Below are positions 1 to 7,673 of a stretch of 64,000 nucleotides of DNA, piece after piece. A program made the translations under genes and the position numbers. The stretch is from an uncultured Mycoplasmatota bacterium (GTDB taxonomy: Bacteria; Bacillota_I; Bacilli_A; RF39; UBA660). The notes under the pieces are model-generated. The model had not been told where the DNA came from. It did not search any database and worked only from the letters and a program-made list of their open reading frames with translations. The stretch is from assembly GCA_900544625.1 (NCBI GenBank), contig UQVR01000001.1, forward strand, positions 48,842 through 112,841, in the 5' to 3' direction. The first letter of the stretch is position 1; every line of letters begins with the position of its first letter.

Positions 1-779
1 CAGTTATTAGCTTTACTGGAGTTGTTGATGGTAAAGAGGTTGAAGGTGCCAAAGGAGAAAATTATCCATTAGAAATAGGAAGCCATTCATTTATTCCTGG
101 CTTTGAAGAAGGCGTAATCGGAATGAAGACTGGAGAAACTAAAGAATTAAATCTTAAATTTCCTGAAAACTATGTTGAAGAGTTAAAAGGTATGGATGTA
201 ACATTTACTGTAACAGTAAATGAAGTTAAAACTAGGGTTTTACCTGAAATTAATAAAGAATTCTTTGAAGATTTAGGATATGAAGATGTAAAAGATGAGG
301 CTGGATTAAAAGCTAAAGTTAAAGAAGAATTAATTCATGAAAAAGAACATCATTTAGAAGATGAATTTATGGATAAGGTATTAGAAGCAGCAGCTAAAAA
401 CATGAAAGCTGAAATTAATCCAGAAATTATTGATGAAGAAGTTCATAGAATGATTAATCAATATGCAGAACAATTAAAGATGCAAGGAATGGATTTCAAT
501 GAATTTATGAAAATTACTGGTACTAAAGAAGAAGATTTACATAAACAAATGGAACCAGAAGCTGAAAAACGTGTTAAATATCGTTTTATGTTAGAAGCTA
601 TTGCTGAAAAAGAAGATTTAAAATTTACTAAAGAAGAAGTTGAAAATAGAGCTTCAGAAATTGCAGCATCTTATGGTGTTGATAAAGCTGAACTTTTAAA
701 AGCTTATGGATCAATGGACGTTATTGAATATGATATGAAGATGCATAAAGCATTAGAAATATTAAAAGAAAATAATTAA
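1..779 (+). CDS. tig: Trigger factor, 5' partial
   Basis: Ribosome-associated chaperone and peptidyl-prolyl isomerase that receives nascent chains. Only the last 258 codons are here; the frame is already open at base 3, so the ribosome-binding N-terminal domain lies outside the window (family length about 430 residues). The first ~60 visible residues are the FKBP-type PPIase core (FTGVVDG, then FIPGFEEGVIGMKTGE). The rest is the charged, helical C-terminal chaperone domain with the usual QYAEQLKMQGM-type segment. It ends in TAA and is followed at once by a hairpin terminator, so it is monocistronic or last in its operon. Identification rests on the whole fold pattern and is firm. Confidence 0.95.
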   Translation, partial: VISFTGVVDGKEVEGAKGENYPLEIGSHSFIPGFEEGVIGMKTGETKELNLKFPENYVEELKGMDVTFTVTVNEVKTRVLPEINKEFFEDLGYEDVKDEAGLKAKVKEELIHEKEHHLEDEFMDKVLEAAAKNMKAEINPEIIDEEVHRMINQYAEQLKMQGMDFNEFMKITGTKEEDLHKQMEPEAEKRVKYRFMLEAIAEKEDLKFTKEEVENRASEIAASYGVDKAELLKAYGSMDVIEYDMKMHKALEILKENN

Positions 780-802
780 AGACCTATATTTGGTCTTTTT
801 TT
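779..802 (+). terminator. Intrinsic terminator of tig
   Basis: Stem AAGACC (779-784) with GGTCTT (792-797), 7-nt loop, then a T run to 802. Confidence 0.8.
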
Positions 803-803
803 C

Positions 804-831
804 TTGACAATTTATATAAATTTATTATAAA
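804..831 (+). promoter_or_regulatory. SigA-type promoter for the gene at 858
   Basis: TTGACA at 804-809, 16-nt spacer, TATAAA at 826-831. It sits directly after the tig terminator and 27 nt before the start codon. Confidence 0.7.
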
Positions 832-857
832 ATATTCCTTACCTAAGGAGGGGAAAT

Positions 858-1481
858 ATGAAAAAGTATGAAGAAGCTAAGAAAGACTTAGTGTTAAATG
901 GTTTTGATGAAGCAAAAGTTAATGAACTAACTAATTTATTTGTAGAAGATTTCCTTGATTCTGAATATGAAAAACTAGGAGAATCTTTAGATATGTATAT
1001 TGATGAAGTTAGAGATGGTCAAATATTACCTAATGAATTTGGAGTCGTTAAGTTTGCGGAAATAGTTAACGATAACGAAGAAAAACAATCTAAATCTATA
1101 GTTGTTTCTACTTTTAGAAATGTTGTAACTAATAAATTTAATGAAATGGCTAAAAGAGAGCCTTTACAAAGCGTATTGGTTTTGGGTGGAACAATGGAAT
1201 ATCACCATGATTTTGCAGCGTATGGATTTAATCCTTATGTTTTTGCTAAGGATATTCTTGTATCATTTGATGATTATGGTCTTTGTAGTATTCATCCAAC
1301 TGGATATGAATATGGTTTTATAAAAATATCAGATTTAATAACTTTGCTTAATAACAAAGGTTTAGAAAAAAGTTTTTTATTAGTTGAAAAGAATAATGGT
1401 GTAGGATTTGATTTATTAATTGAATATGATAAAATAATGAGTCTGGGAAAATCTGATGAATTAACTTTAAAGAGAGTCTAA
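858..1481 (+). CDS. Hypothetical protein, 207 aa
   Basis: Not recognised. A soluble-looking acidic protein with no signal peptide or membrane segment. The middle (about residues 95-150) holds LVLGGTMEYHHDFAAYGF and a short aromatic-rich stretch; no catalytic motif could be assigned. A strong AAGGAGGGG ribosome binding site at 844-852 fixes the ATG at 858. It has its own promoter and a terminator overlapping its stop codon, so it is an independent transcription unit. Confidence 0.75.
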   Translation: MKKYEEAKKDLVLNGFDEAKVNELTNLFVEDFLDSEYEKLGESLDMYIDEVRDGQILPNEFGVVKFAEIVNDNEEKQSKSIVVSTFRNVVTNKFNEMAKREPLQSVLVLGGTMEYHHDFAAYGFNPYVFAKDILVSFDDYGLCSIHPTGYEYGFIKISDLITLLNNKGLEKSFLLVEKNNGVGFDLLIEYDKIMSLGKSDELTLKRV

Positions 1482-1497
1482 AAAAAGACTCTCTTTT
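1469..1497 (+). terminator. Hairpin between convergent genes
   Basis: Ten-pair stem 1469-1478 / 1487-1496 (core AGAGAGTC/GACTCTCT) with an A-rich loop. It overlaps the stop codon of the 207-aa gene and lies between it and the minus-strand small ORF, so it may terminate both directions. Confidence 0.65.
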
Positions 1498-1502
1498 GAG
1501 TC

Positions 1503-1595
1503 TTATATAATATATGCAATTATTCCTGCGATAACGCTTGCTACCATGATAAGAAGCATTATCCATACTACAATTTTTTGTGCTTTTTTATTCAA
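1503..1595 (-). CDS. 30-aa single-pass membrane peptide (Prli42/DUF4044-like)
   Basis: Starts at TTG (1593-1595) behind a GTGGTGA ribosome binding site; stop TAA at 1503-1505. The peptide begins MNKKAQKIVVWIMLL and continues as one hydrophobic helix to its C-terminal end. A short basic N-terminus followed by VVWIMLL and a single helix resembles the tiny Bacillota membrane proteins annotated as stressosome-associated Prli42 or DUF4044. Choosing between these from 30 residues is not safe. The small size, start codon and matching ribosome binding site make a real gene likely but not proven. Confidence 0.6.
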   Translation of the reverse strand: MNKKAQKIVVWIMLLIMVASVIAGIIAYII

Positions 1596-1676
1596 AATAT
1601 TTCACCACTTTCTTTTTTCTATTAATAATTTATCATATTTGTTATAAATTTGCAATATAATTAAGTGGTGATAATC

Positions 1677-2252
1677 ATGTGGACAAGCCTAAATAAGAAA
1701 TTATATGTATTTATGAGTATAATATTAGTAATTGGTTTTATTATAGGAATAGTATTTGTAGTATTACTAGATGAAGCTACAAAAGAAATATTATTTTTAA
1801 ATATTAATGAAGTATTACAAAATTTTAGCTATGTAAATACTAATGGTTTAATAATACATTTGGTTATATTGTCTAGTTTACTTATTTTAAGTATGTTTTT
1901 AATTGGTGGTCCTTTAGTTTTGTTTTTTATGTTTTATAATGGTTTTAGTATTGGTTTTATTATAAGCAGTTTAACATGTATTTTTGGTATAAAGGGAATA
2001 TTGTTTGGTTCAATTTATGTAATAATTTATAAATTGCTGTTTTTAATTATGCTTGTAGTCTTTAGTGTTAATTTGTTTAAAATAATTAAATGTGTTATTG
2101 ATAGAATTGTATATAAGAATAACAATAAAGAATCATTGGTTGTATTTATAAAAAGAAGTGTAATATTTATAGGAATTGTACTTATACTCGATATAATTTT
2201 ATATTTTGTAGGTGGAAAACTAGTAAATCTCTTTAATTTTTTGATTAGTTAG
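1677..2252 (+). CDS. SpoIIM-family integral membrane protein
   Basis: A 191-residue polytopic membrane protein with five to six hydrophobic segments. The central block (IGGPLVLFFMFYNGFSIGF) matches the conserved second/third helix region of the stage II sporulation protein M family (the DMP complex membrane component in endospore formers). Start taken at ATG 1677, preceded by AAGTGGTGA at 1663-1671; an in-frame GTG at 1665 lies inside that ribosome binding site and is unlikely. No SpoIID or SpoIIP gene is in the window. Many non-sporulating Bacillota carry SpoIIM-like proteins of unknown role, so spore function should not be assumed. TATAAT at 1656-1661 would give a leader of only about 9 nt. 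Confidence 0.75.
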   Translation: MWTSLNKKLYVFMSIILVIGFIIGIVFVVLLDEATKEILFLNINEVLQNFSYVNTNGLIIHLVILSSLLILSMFLIGGPLVLFFMFYNGFSIGFIISSLTCIFGIKGILFGSIYVIIYKLLFLIMLVVFSVNLFKIIKCVIDRIVYKNNNKESLVVFIKRSVIFIGIVLILDIILYFVGGKLVNLFNFLIS

Positions 2253-2275
2253 TATATAATAGTTATGTGATGTTT

Positions 2276-3388
2276 ATGGAAAAAGTAATTATTGGAATAT
2301 CTGGTGGTGTTGATTCTGCGGTTGGAGCCTTACTTTTAATTAAGCAAGGTTATGAAGTCGAAGGTTTGTTTATGCGAAATTGGGATAGCAATATTAATAA
2401 TGATTTTTTAGGAAATCCTAATGATTTTAATGATATTTGTCCTCAAGAAAAAGATTATAATGATGCATTAGAGTTGTGCAATAAATTAGGAATAAAATTA
2501 CATAGAATTGATTTTGTTAAGGAATATTGGGATTATGTATTTACATATTTTTTAGAAGAATTAAAAAAGGGAAGAACTCCAAACCCTGATATGTTATGTA
2601 ATAAGTTTATTAAGTTTGATCTATTTATAAAAGAAGCAAAAAGACTAGGAGCAGATTATATTGCTACTGGTCACTATGCTAGAATGGAAGATGGCAAATT
2701 AAAAAGAAGCATTGATTTAAATAAAGATCAAACATATTTTTTGGCTGATGTAAAAAAAGAAAGCTTAAAAAATGTTTTGTTTCCAGTTGGAGATTATACA
2801 AAACCTGAGATTAGAAAAATAGCTGAAGATAATAATTTAAATGTTGCTCATAAGAAAGATTCAACAGGTATTTGTTTTATTGGAGAAAGAAACTATCAAA
2901 AGTTTATTGAAAATTACTTAAAACCTAATCCTGGAGATATTGTTGATGTATCTACAAAAGAAGTTATTGGTAGACATACGGGCTTAATGAATTATACAAT
3001 TGGTCAAAGAAGAAATGTAGGTATAAGTGGTAATTTAGAAAGACATTATGTATGTGGTAAGAATGTTAATAATAATATTTTATATGTAGCTTTTGGAGAA
3101 GACAATAAATATTTAATGAGTGATGAATGCATTATAGATAATGTTAATTTTATAAGTAACTTAAGACCTACATTTTGTACTGCTAAATTTAGATATAGAG
3201 ATCAGGATCATGCTGTGGAATTAGAATATTTGGAAAATAATAAGATAAGAGTTAAATACCCTGAAAAAGTAAAAGCGGTAACACCAGGACAAGCATGTGT
3301 TTTATATCTCGGTGAAGAATGTCTTGGGTGTGGATTTATTGATGAAATAAAAAATAATGGAGAATTTTTATGGTATTTACATAACTAA
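2276..3388 (+). CDS. mnmA: tRNA-specific 2-thiouridylase MnmA
   Basis: ATP-dependent enzyme that thiolates U34 of tRNA Lys, Glu and Gln in the cytosol. It shows the PP-loop SGGVDS (residues 9-14), the acceptor Cys in PNPDMLCN (Cys108), ATGHYAR, DQTYFL, the persulfide-forming Cys in STGICFIG (Cys200) and the YTIGQR motif before the beta-barrel C-terminal domain; all catalytic residues are intact. From ATG 2276 the product is 370 residues, the normal family size. GTG 2267 and ATG 2270 are in frame but have no better Shine-Dalgarno; MEKVIIGISGG matches the usual N-terminus. TATAAT at 2255-2260 predicts an almost leaderless transcript. Confidence 0.95.
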   Translation: MEKVIIGISGGVDSAVGALLLIKQGYEVEGLFMRNWDSNINNDFLGNPNDFNDICPQEKDYNDALELCNKLGIKLHRIDFVKEYWDYVFTYFLEELKKGRTPNPDMLCNKFIKFDLFIKEAKRLGADYIATGHYARMEDGKLKRSIDLNKDQTYFLADVKKESLKNVLFPVGDYTKPEIRKIAEDNNLNVAHKKDSTGICFIGERNYQKFIENYLKPNPGDIVDVSTKEVIGRHTGLMNYTIGQRRNVGISGNLERHYVCGKNVNNNILYVAFGEDNKYLMSDECIIDNVNFISNLRPTFCTAKFRYRDQDHAVELEYLENNKIRVKYPEKVKAVTPGQACVLYLGEECLGCGFIDEIKNNGEFLWYLHN

Positions 3389-3414
3389 ACTTGATTTTTA
3401 ATGTTAAGTTATGT
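3379..3414 (+). promoter_or_regulatory. Inverted repeat over the promoter of the XRE gene (candidate operator)
   Basis: ACATAACT at 3379-3386 and its exact reverse complement AGTTATGT at 3407-3414, 20 nt apart. They flank the -35 box and abut the -10 box of the promoter for the HTH regulator at 3455, the layout of an autoregulatory operator. The left arm overlaps the end of mnmA. Confidence 0.4.
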
Positions 3415-3419
3415 ATAAT
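3391..3419 (+). promoter_or_regulatory. Promoter of the XRE regulator operon
   Basis: TTGATT 3391-3396, 17-nt spacer, consensus TATAAT 3414-3419, 35 nt before the ATG. Confidence 0.75.
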
Positions 3420-3454
3420 AAAGGTGTAAAATTAAAGAAGGTAGTGATTAAAAT

Positions 3455-4225
3455 ATGGATAGATTAAATGAATTATTACAAGAATTAGGGTTATCTAAAG
3501 TAAAGCTAGCTAAATATTTAGGTGTAAGTCGTCAGATGGTATATAACTATTTAGTTTTAGATAGCTTAGATAAATGGCCAAAAGAAAAGAAAGTGTTGTT
3601 ATTACAACTTTTAGATATTAAAGATGGAAGTAAAAAAAGCATTGAAAGTATTGTGGTTGATACTGATTATTTGATGGAAGTAGAAAAAAGACTTAATACT
3701 GCTATTAAACAAACTAATAGTATTGAGTCTGTAATCGATATGAATGGATTAACAAAAGAAAATAAACAATTATTAAATGATTTTATATTTTTATTAAAAG
3801 AAAAATTAGAAGATAATGAGTCAGAAGAAACTGCTGCAATAAAATATATGTATTATATGCTTCAATCAATGGATAATGTTCCAGAAATAAAATATATAAT
3901 GGGTTATATGGCAAAATCTAATTGCTTTATTAAACCAGATGAATATAAGTTTGATGAAGATAAACAGTTTATTTTTGAAGGAATTTTATATTCAGCTTTA
4001 ACATTATATAATAATGGTGGAGCATCAAAGAGTAAACTTGCGGAAAGTCATAAAAGATTCATTACTGAAATAGAACAAAAAAATGAAGAAAAATTAACCA
4101 GAACACAACAACTTAGTACGGTTAAAATTCAAGCTTTAAGAGAACTTGGGTATAATGATATTAATACTGAAAATGCAGCAGAAGTATTCGAAAAAATGGC
4201 AGAAATACAAACAAGAAAGGTATAG
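3455..4225 (+). CDS. XRE-type helix-turn-helix DNA-binding protein, 256 aa
   Basis: Residues 1-40 form a Cro/CI-type HTH (LSKVKLAKYLGVSRQMVYNY), so the protein probably binds DNA. The remaining ~200 residues are helical and charged, match no family I know and contain no obvious enzyme motif; they may bind a ligand or partner. Ribosome binding site GAAGGTAGTGA upstream of ATG 3455. The gene is followed after 4 nt by a membrane-anchored protein gene (4230), so the two are probably co-transcribed and act together. An inverted repeat straddles the promoter, suggesting autoregulation. Confidence 0.7.
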   Translation: MDRLNELLQELGLSKVKLAKYLGVSRQMVYNYLVLDSLDKWPKEKKVLLLQLLDIKDGSKKSIESIVVDTDYLMEVEKRLNTAIKQTNSIESVIDMNGLTKENKQLLNDFIFLLKEKLEDNESEETAAIKYMYYMLQSMDNVPEIKYIMGYMAKSNCFIKPDEYKFDEDKQFIFEGILYSALTLYNNGGASKSKLAESHKRFITEIEQKNEEKLTRTQQLSTVKIQALRELGYNDINTENAAEVFEKMAEIQTRKV

Positions 4226-4229
4226 TAAA

Positions 4230-5024
4230 ATGAAGAAGAAAAATCTTGTGCTTTTATTAAGTGGAATTGTTGTTATCCTTGTTGGTGTGGTAATATCTTT
4301 CTTTATAAAAAATGGGATCCCTGTTAATGCAAATGGTAAAACTGTTAAAGAATTGTATTCTTATGTTGGTAATAGTGATTTAGAAAAATGCGGGGGATTA
4401 GTGTTTTATAATGATAGTAAAGTTGATTATAATAGTTTAAGTAATGATACTAAAATTTGTTTAGCTTATACTCAAGTAAAAAAAGAAGTTAAAGAAGAAA
4501 TAAAACTTGATAAAAATAAAAAAGGTAATATATGTATTTTAAGCAAAGGCCTTATATTTGCTACAGATAATTATGAAGATAAGATTTGTACCTTAAGCAA
4601 AACAAATAAAGATCTAGTAAATGAAAATTACAAAAAAATATTTGGTGAAGAAATAGATACTTATGATAAATTTCAATTAGATAATATAACTGTTTGTTAT
4701 TTAAATGATGACTCGTATTATTGTGGATTATCTGAAGAATATACTTATACAATCGGAGCTGAACCACATACTTATAGAGCAATAAAAGATTCTTTTAAAA
4801 AGAATGACGAAATAATTATATATGATTACTTTTTAAAAGTTATTAATAATGAATGTTATACAAGTTATGTTAAAGATAGTAAAAATGATAAGTGCACTAA
4901 AGCATTAGAAAATAATAAAAATGTAGAATATAAATTTTTGAAAAAATATGGAACTCAGTATAAACATATATTTAAAAAAGATAATAATGTATATCATTGG
5001 GTTTCTAGTGAAAAAATAAATTAA
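4230..5024 (+). CDS. Membrane-anchored extracytoplasmic protein with eight Cys
   Basis: Not recognised. 264 residues: basic start MKKKN, one hydrophobic segment at about residues 5-25, then a soluble domain that should lie outside the membrane. That domain has eight Cys (in EKCGG, KICLA, NICIL, KICTL, TVCYL, YYCGL, NECYT, DKCTK), an even number that could form disulfides. ATG 4230 is chosen because the signal-anchor follows directly and AGAAAGG lies upstream; the frame is open further upstream inside the XRE gene but without a start signal. Four nt separate it from the upstream regulator gene, and a strong terminator follows. Confidence 0.65.
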   Translation: MKKKNLVLLLSGIVVILVGVVISFFIKNGIPVNANGKTVKELYSYVGNSDLEKCGGLVFYNDSKVDYNSLSNDTKICLAYTQVKKEVKEEIKLDKNKKGNICILSKGLIFATDNYEDKICTLSKTNKDLVNENYKKIFGEEIDTYDKFQLDNITVCYLNDDSYYCGLSEEYTYTIGAEPHTYRAIKDSFKKNDEIIIYDYFLKVINNECYTSYVKDSKNDKCTKALENNKNVEYKFLKKYGTQYKHIFKKDNNVYHWVSSEKIN

Positions 5025-5060
5025 CTTACATTGATTGGTAATTTCCTAAATTGAAAATTG

Positions 5061-5087
5061 AACCGCACCACTTGGGTGCGGTTTTTT
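5061..5087 (+). terminator. Intrinsic terminator of the XRE/membrane protein operon
   Basis: Nine-pair GC-rich stem AACCGCACC (5061-5069) / GGTGCGGTT (5075-5083), 5-nt loop, six T to 5087. Confidence 0.9.
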
Positions 5088-5098
5088 GATATAATAAG

Positions 5099-5125
5099 GG
5101 AGCCAAATCCCGGCAAGGAGGCTCC
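5099..5125 (+). promoter_or_regulatory. Hairpin occluding the ribosome binding site of the 45-aa ORF
   Basis: GGAGCC (5099-5104) is complementary to GGCTCC (5120-5125). The stem encloses the AAGGAGG ribosome binding site at 5115-5121 and overlaps its last bases. A TATAAT at 5090-5095 would start transcription at about 5101-5102, so the left arm would sit at the very 5' end of the RNA. This could limit translation. Confidence 0.4.
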
Positions 5126-5128
5126 TAT

Positions 5129-5266
5129 ATGAATTATAAACAATTAACGGAAAAAAAGAAAGTAGAAATTGCAAAAAACACGTTAAAAGAAAAGCGTAGT
5201 CCGAAGTTTATAAGTAAAATAACTAACTTATCAATATCTGAGATAAATAAGTTAAAAGTTAACTAA
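5129..5266 (+). CDS. 45-aa basic protein, HTH-like
   Basis: ATG 5129 lies 7 nt after a strong AAGGAGG; stop TAA at 5264-5266. The product opens MNYKQLTEKKKVEIAK and ends in SISEINKLKVN. This resembles the first helix-turn-helix of IS30-type transposases (YKQLT...) or a small stand-alone HTH, but no transposase body follows. It could be a small regulator or the relic of a mobile element. It has its own TATAAT and a weak downstream hairpin. Confidence 0.55.
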   Translation: MNYKQLTEKKKVEIAKNTLKEKRSPKFISKITNLSISEINKLKVN

Positions 5267-5276
5267 TAATCAAATT

Positions 5277-5306
5277 AAGATAATGTTTAAAAAATGTTAT
5301 CTTTTT
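5277..5306 (+). terminator. Weak AT-rich terminator
   Basis: AAGATAA (5277-5283) pairs with TTATCTT (5297-5303), followed by five T. Confidence 0.5.
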
Positions 5307-5354
5307 ATATGCATAAATGTTATAATATTTATGTATGAATAAATGAGGTATTTT

Positions 5355-7673
5355 ATGAATTTGATAATTACTAATGAATTTAATAAAATGGATATATTAA
5401 AAAAATTAACTAATGAAAAGAAGTTTAACAATTATAAATTTTATAGTTTTAACGAGTTAAAGAGAAAACTGTTTTTTGATTATGATAATAAAACAATAGA
5501 ATATGTAATGAAAAAATATAATGTTAATTTATCGATAGCAAAAATTTATATTGAAAATTTATATTTTCTAAAAGAAATAAGAAATAAAAAAATAGAATTT
5601 TTAAATAATTTGAAAAAAGAATTAGATAATAATAAATTGCTTATTTATAATAATCAATTTAAAAACTATTTACTTGGTAAAAAAATAATAGTTTATCAAA
5701 ATGAAGAATTATCTAAAGAAGAAAAATATATTTTAAAGGATTTTAATTATGAAGTAAAGAAAAATCAAAATAGTATATATAGTCCTGAAATATTTGAAGC
5801 AATTAATATAAATGAAGAATTAGAATTTGTTATATCAAGTATAAAAAAATTAATTCATGAGGGAATTGATATTAATAATATAAAATTAATTGCTAATAGT
5901 GAGTACAATAAGTATTTAGAATATTATTCACAAATTTTTGGTTTGCCTCTTAATACTAATGATGGCAATTCATTTTTTAGTACAGGTGTTTCAAATTTGT
6001 TTTTGCGTATGTATGATGAATATGATATACCTGTGATTATTGAAAAATTAAAGGAAAAGTATGAAAATATAAATGAACTAATATCTGTTATAAATAAATC
6101 TGTATTAGTAAGTGATAAAAAAATTAGAAAAGAATTTATTATAGATGATTTAAAAAAAAGTATTGTATCTAATGTTTCATATAAAAATGCTATAGATATT
6201 CATTCTTTGCATGAAAACTATGGGGATGATGATTATGTCTTTTTACTTGGCTTCAATATAGGAAATTACCCTAAAATTTATATGGATGATGATTTTTTAA
6301 GCGATAAAGAAAAAAAGATGTTAGATTTAGATACTTCCATAGAAAAAAATAAAATGGAAAGAGTAAATGTTATAAGTGCTATTAAAAGGATTCCTCATTT
6401 GATAATAACATATCCTTTACATGATGGTAGCAAAGTAAGATATCCATCAGTTTTAATTGATGACTTACAAGTAACTTCTCAGAAAATAAAGCTTAATAGA
6501 TCAATATCATATTCTAAAAAATATAGTAATCTTTTATATGCTATTGATTTAGATAATTTTTATAAATATAATGATGAAAGTAAATATTTAAAAATGTATC
6601 AAAAGAATTTAAATATTCCTTATCGAGAATACAATAATAAATATAATATGATTGATACAGATTTATTAAAAGAAAGACTTAATGATAATTTTACTTTATC
6701 TTATACAAGTTTAGAATCTTTTAATGAATGCGGGTTTAAATATTATTTATCTAGAATAATGAATTTAGATATTTATGAAGAAACTTTTAAAATTATTATT
6801 GGAAAAATTGTTCATCATATATTAGAAAAAGGATTAGAAAAATGTATTGATATAGATATGGAAATAAGTGAATTTATGAAAACATTAGACTTTTCATTTG
6901 GCCCCAGAGAATTATTTTATGTTCACAAATTAAGTGCTGAACTTGATTATTTGCTTAAATATTTACATAAACAAGAAAAAAATTCGAAGCTTACAAATTA
7001 TTTGTTTGAAACTGAGCTTGCTGTAGAAAAAAAATATAATGATATAAATGTAGTGTTTAAGGGATTTATAGATAAAGTAATGAGTACAGAGTATAAGGGC
7101 AAAGAAGTTATTGCTGTTGTAGATTATAAAACTGGTGATAAAAATATAAAGTTAGATACTTTAGAATATGGATTAAACATTCAATTACCAATTTACTTAT
7201 ATTTACTTAAAAATTCTGAAAGATTTAAAGATTCCGTTATTGCTGGATTTTATATTGAAAAAGTATTGAACAATGTTTTTAACATAACAAAGAATAAATC
7301 TTTGGAAGAACTAAAAAATGAAAATTTAAGATTACAAGGATATACTAATAGTGATGAAAATATAATTTCTTTAATAGATACAAATTACTTAAATAGTAAA
7401 ATGATTAAAGGTTTAAAATTTAAAAAAGATGGTTCTTTTTATTCTACGAGTAAGGTGTTAAGTAATAAAGAAATGGATGATATGATTGTTAAAGTTCAAA
7501 ATATTATTGATGATACAATAAAAAATGTTATTACTGGGAAGTTTTTTATAAATCCAAAAGTTTTAAAAGGTAAAAATATTTCTTGTACTTATTGTAAATT
7601 TAAAGATATATGTTTTAAAACAAAAAGTGACGAAGTAATTATCGGAGGTGAAGATGATGGATTTAACGCCTGA
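5355..7673 (+). CDS. addB: AddB/RexB-type helicase-nuclease subunit, compact
   Basis: Second subunit of the AddAB DNA end-processing complex that resects double-strand breaks for recombination. The N-terminal ~430 residues are poorly conserved and have no Walker A motif, as expected for the non-helicase scaffold half. The C-terminus is a PD-(D/E)XK nuclease: YTSLESFNECGFKYYL near residue 450, VVDYKTGD as the catalytic strand, then LNIQLPIYLYL. Cys in NECGF plus three Cys in CTYCKFKDIC near residue 745-753 match the AddB iron-sulfur staple. At 772 residues it is far shorter than the ~1150-residue Bacillus protein. Start ATG 5355 is preferred over 5343 because GAGG (5345-5348) is well spaced. 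It overlaps addA by 17 nt. Confidence 0.85.
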   Translation: MNLIITNEFNKMDILKKLTNEKKFNNYKFYSFNELKRKLFFDYDNKTIEYVMKKYNVNLSIAKIYIENLYFLKEIRNKKIEFLNNLKKELDNNKLLIYNNQFKNYLLGKKIIVYQNEELSKEEKYILKDFNYEVKKNQNSIYSPEIFEAININEELEFVISSIKKLIHEGIDINNIKLIANSEYNKYLEYYSQIFGLPLNTNDGNSFFSTGVSNLFLRMYDEYDIPVIIEKLKEKYENINELISVINKSVLVSDKKIRKEFIIDDLKKSIVSNVSYKNAIDIHSLHENYGDDDYVFLLGFNIGNYPKIYMDDDFLSDKEKKMLDLDTSIEKNKMERVNVISAIKRIPHLIITYPLHDGSKVRYPSVLIDDLQVTSQKIKLNRSISYSKKYSNLLYAIDLDNFYKYNDESKYLKMYQKNLNIPYREYNNKYNMIDTDLLKERLNDNFTLSYTSLESFNECGFKYYLSRIMNLDIYEETFKIIIGKIVHHILEKGLEKCIDIDMEISEFMKTLDFSFGPRELFYVHKLSAELDYLLKYLHKQEKNSKLTNYLFETELAVEKKYNDINVVFKGFIDKVMSTEYKGKEVIAVVDYKTGDKNIKLDTLEYGLNIQLPIYLYLLKNSERFKDSVIAGFYIEKVLNNVFNITKNKSLEELKNENLRLQGYTNSDENIISLIDTNYLNSKMIKGLKFKKDGSFYSTSKVLSNKEMDDMIVKVQNIIDDTIKNVITGKFFINPKVLKGKNISCTYCKFKDICFKTKSDEVIIGGEDDGFNA

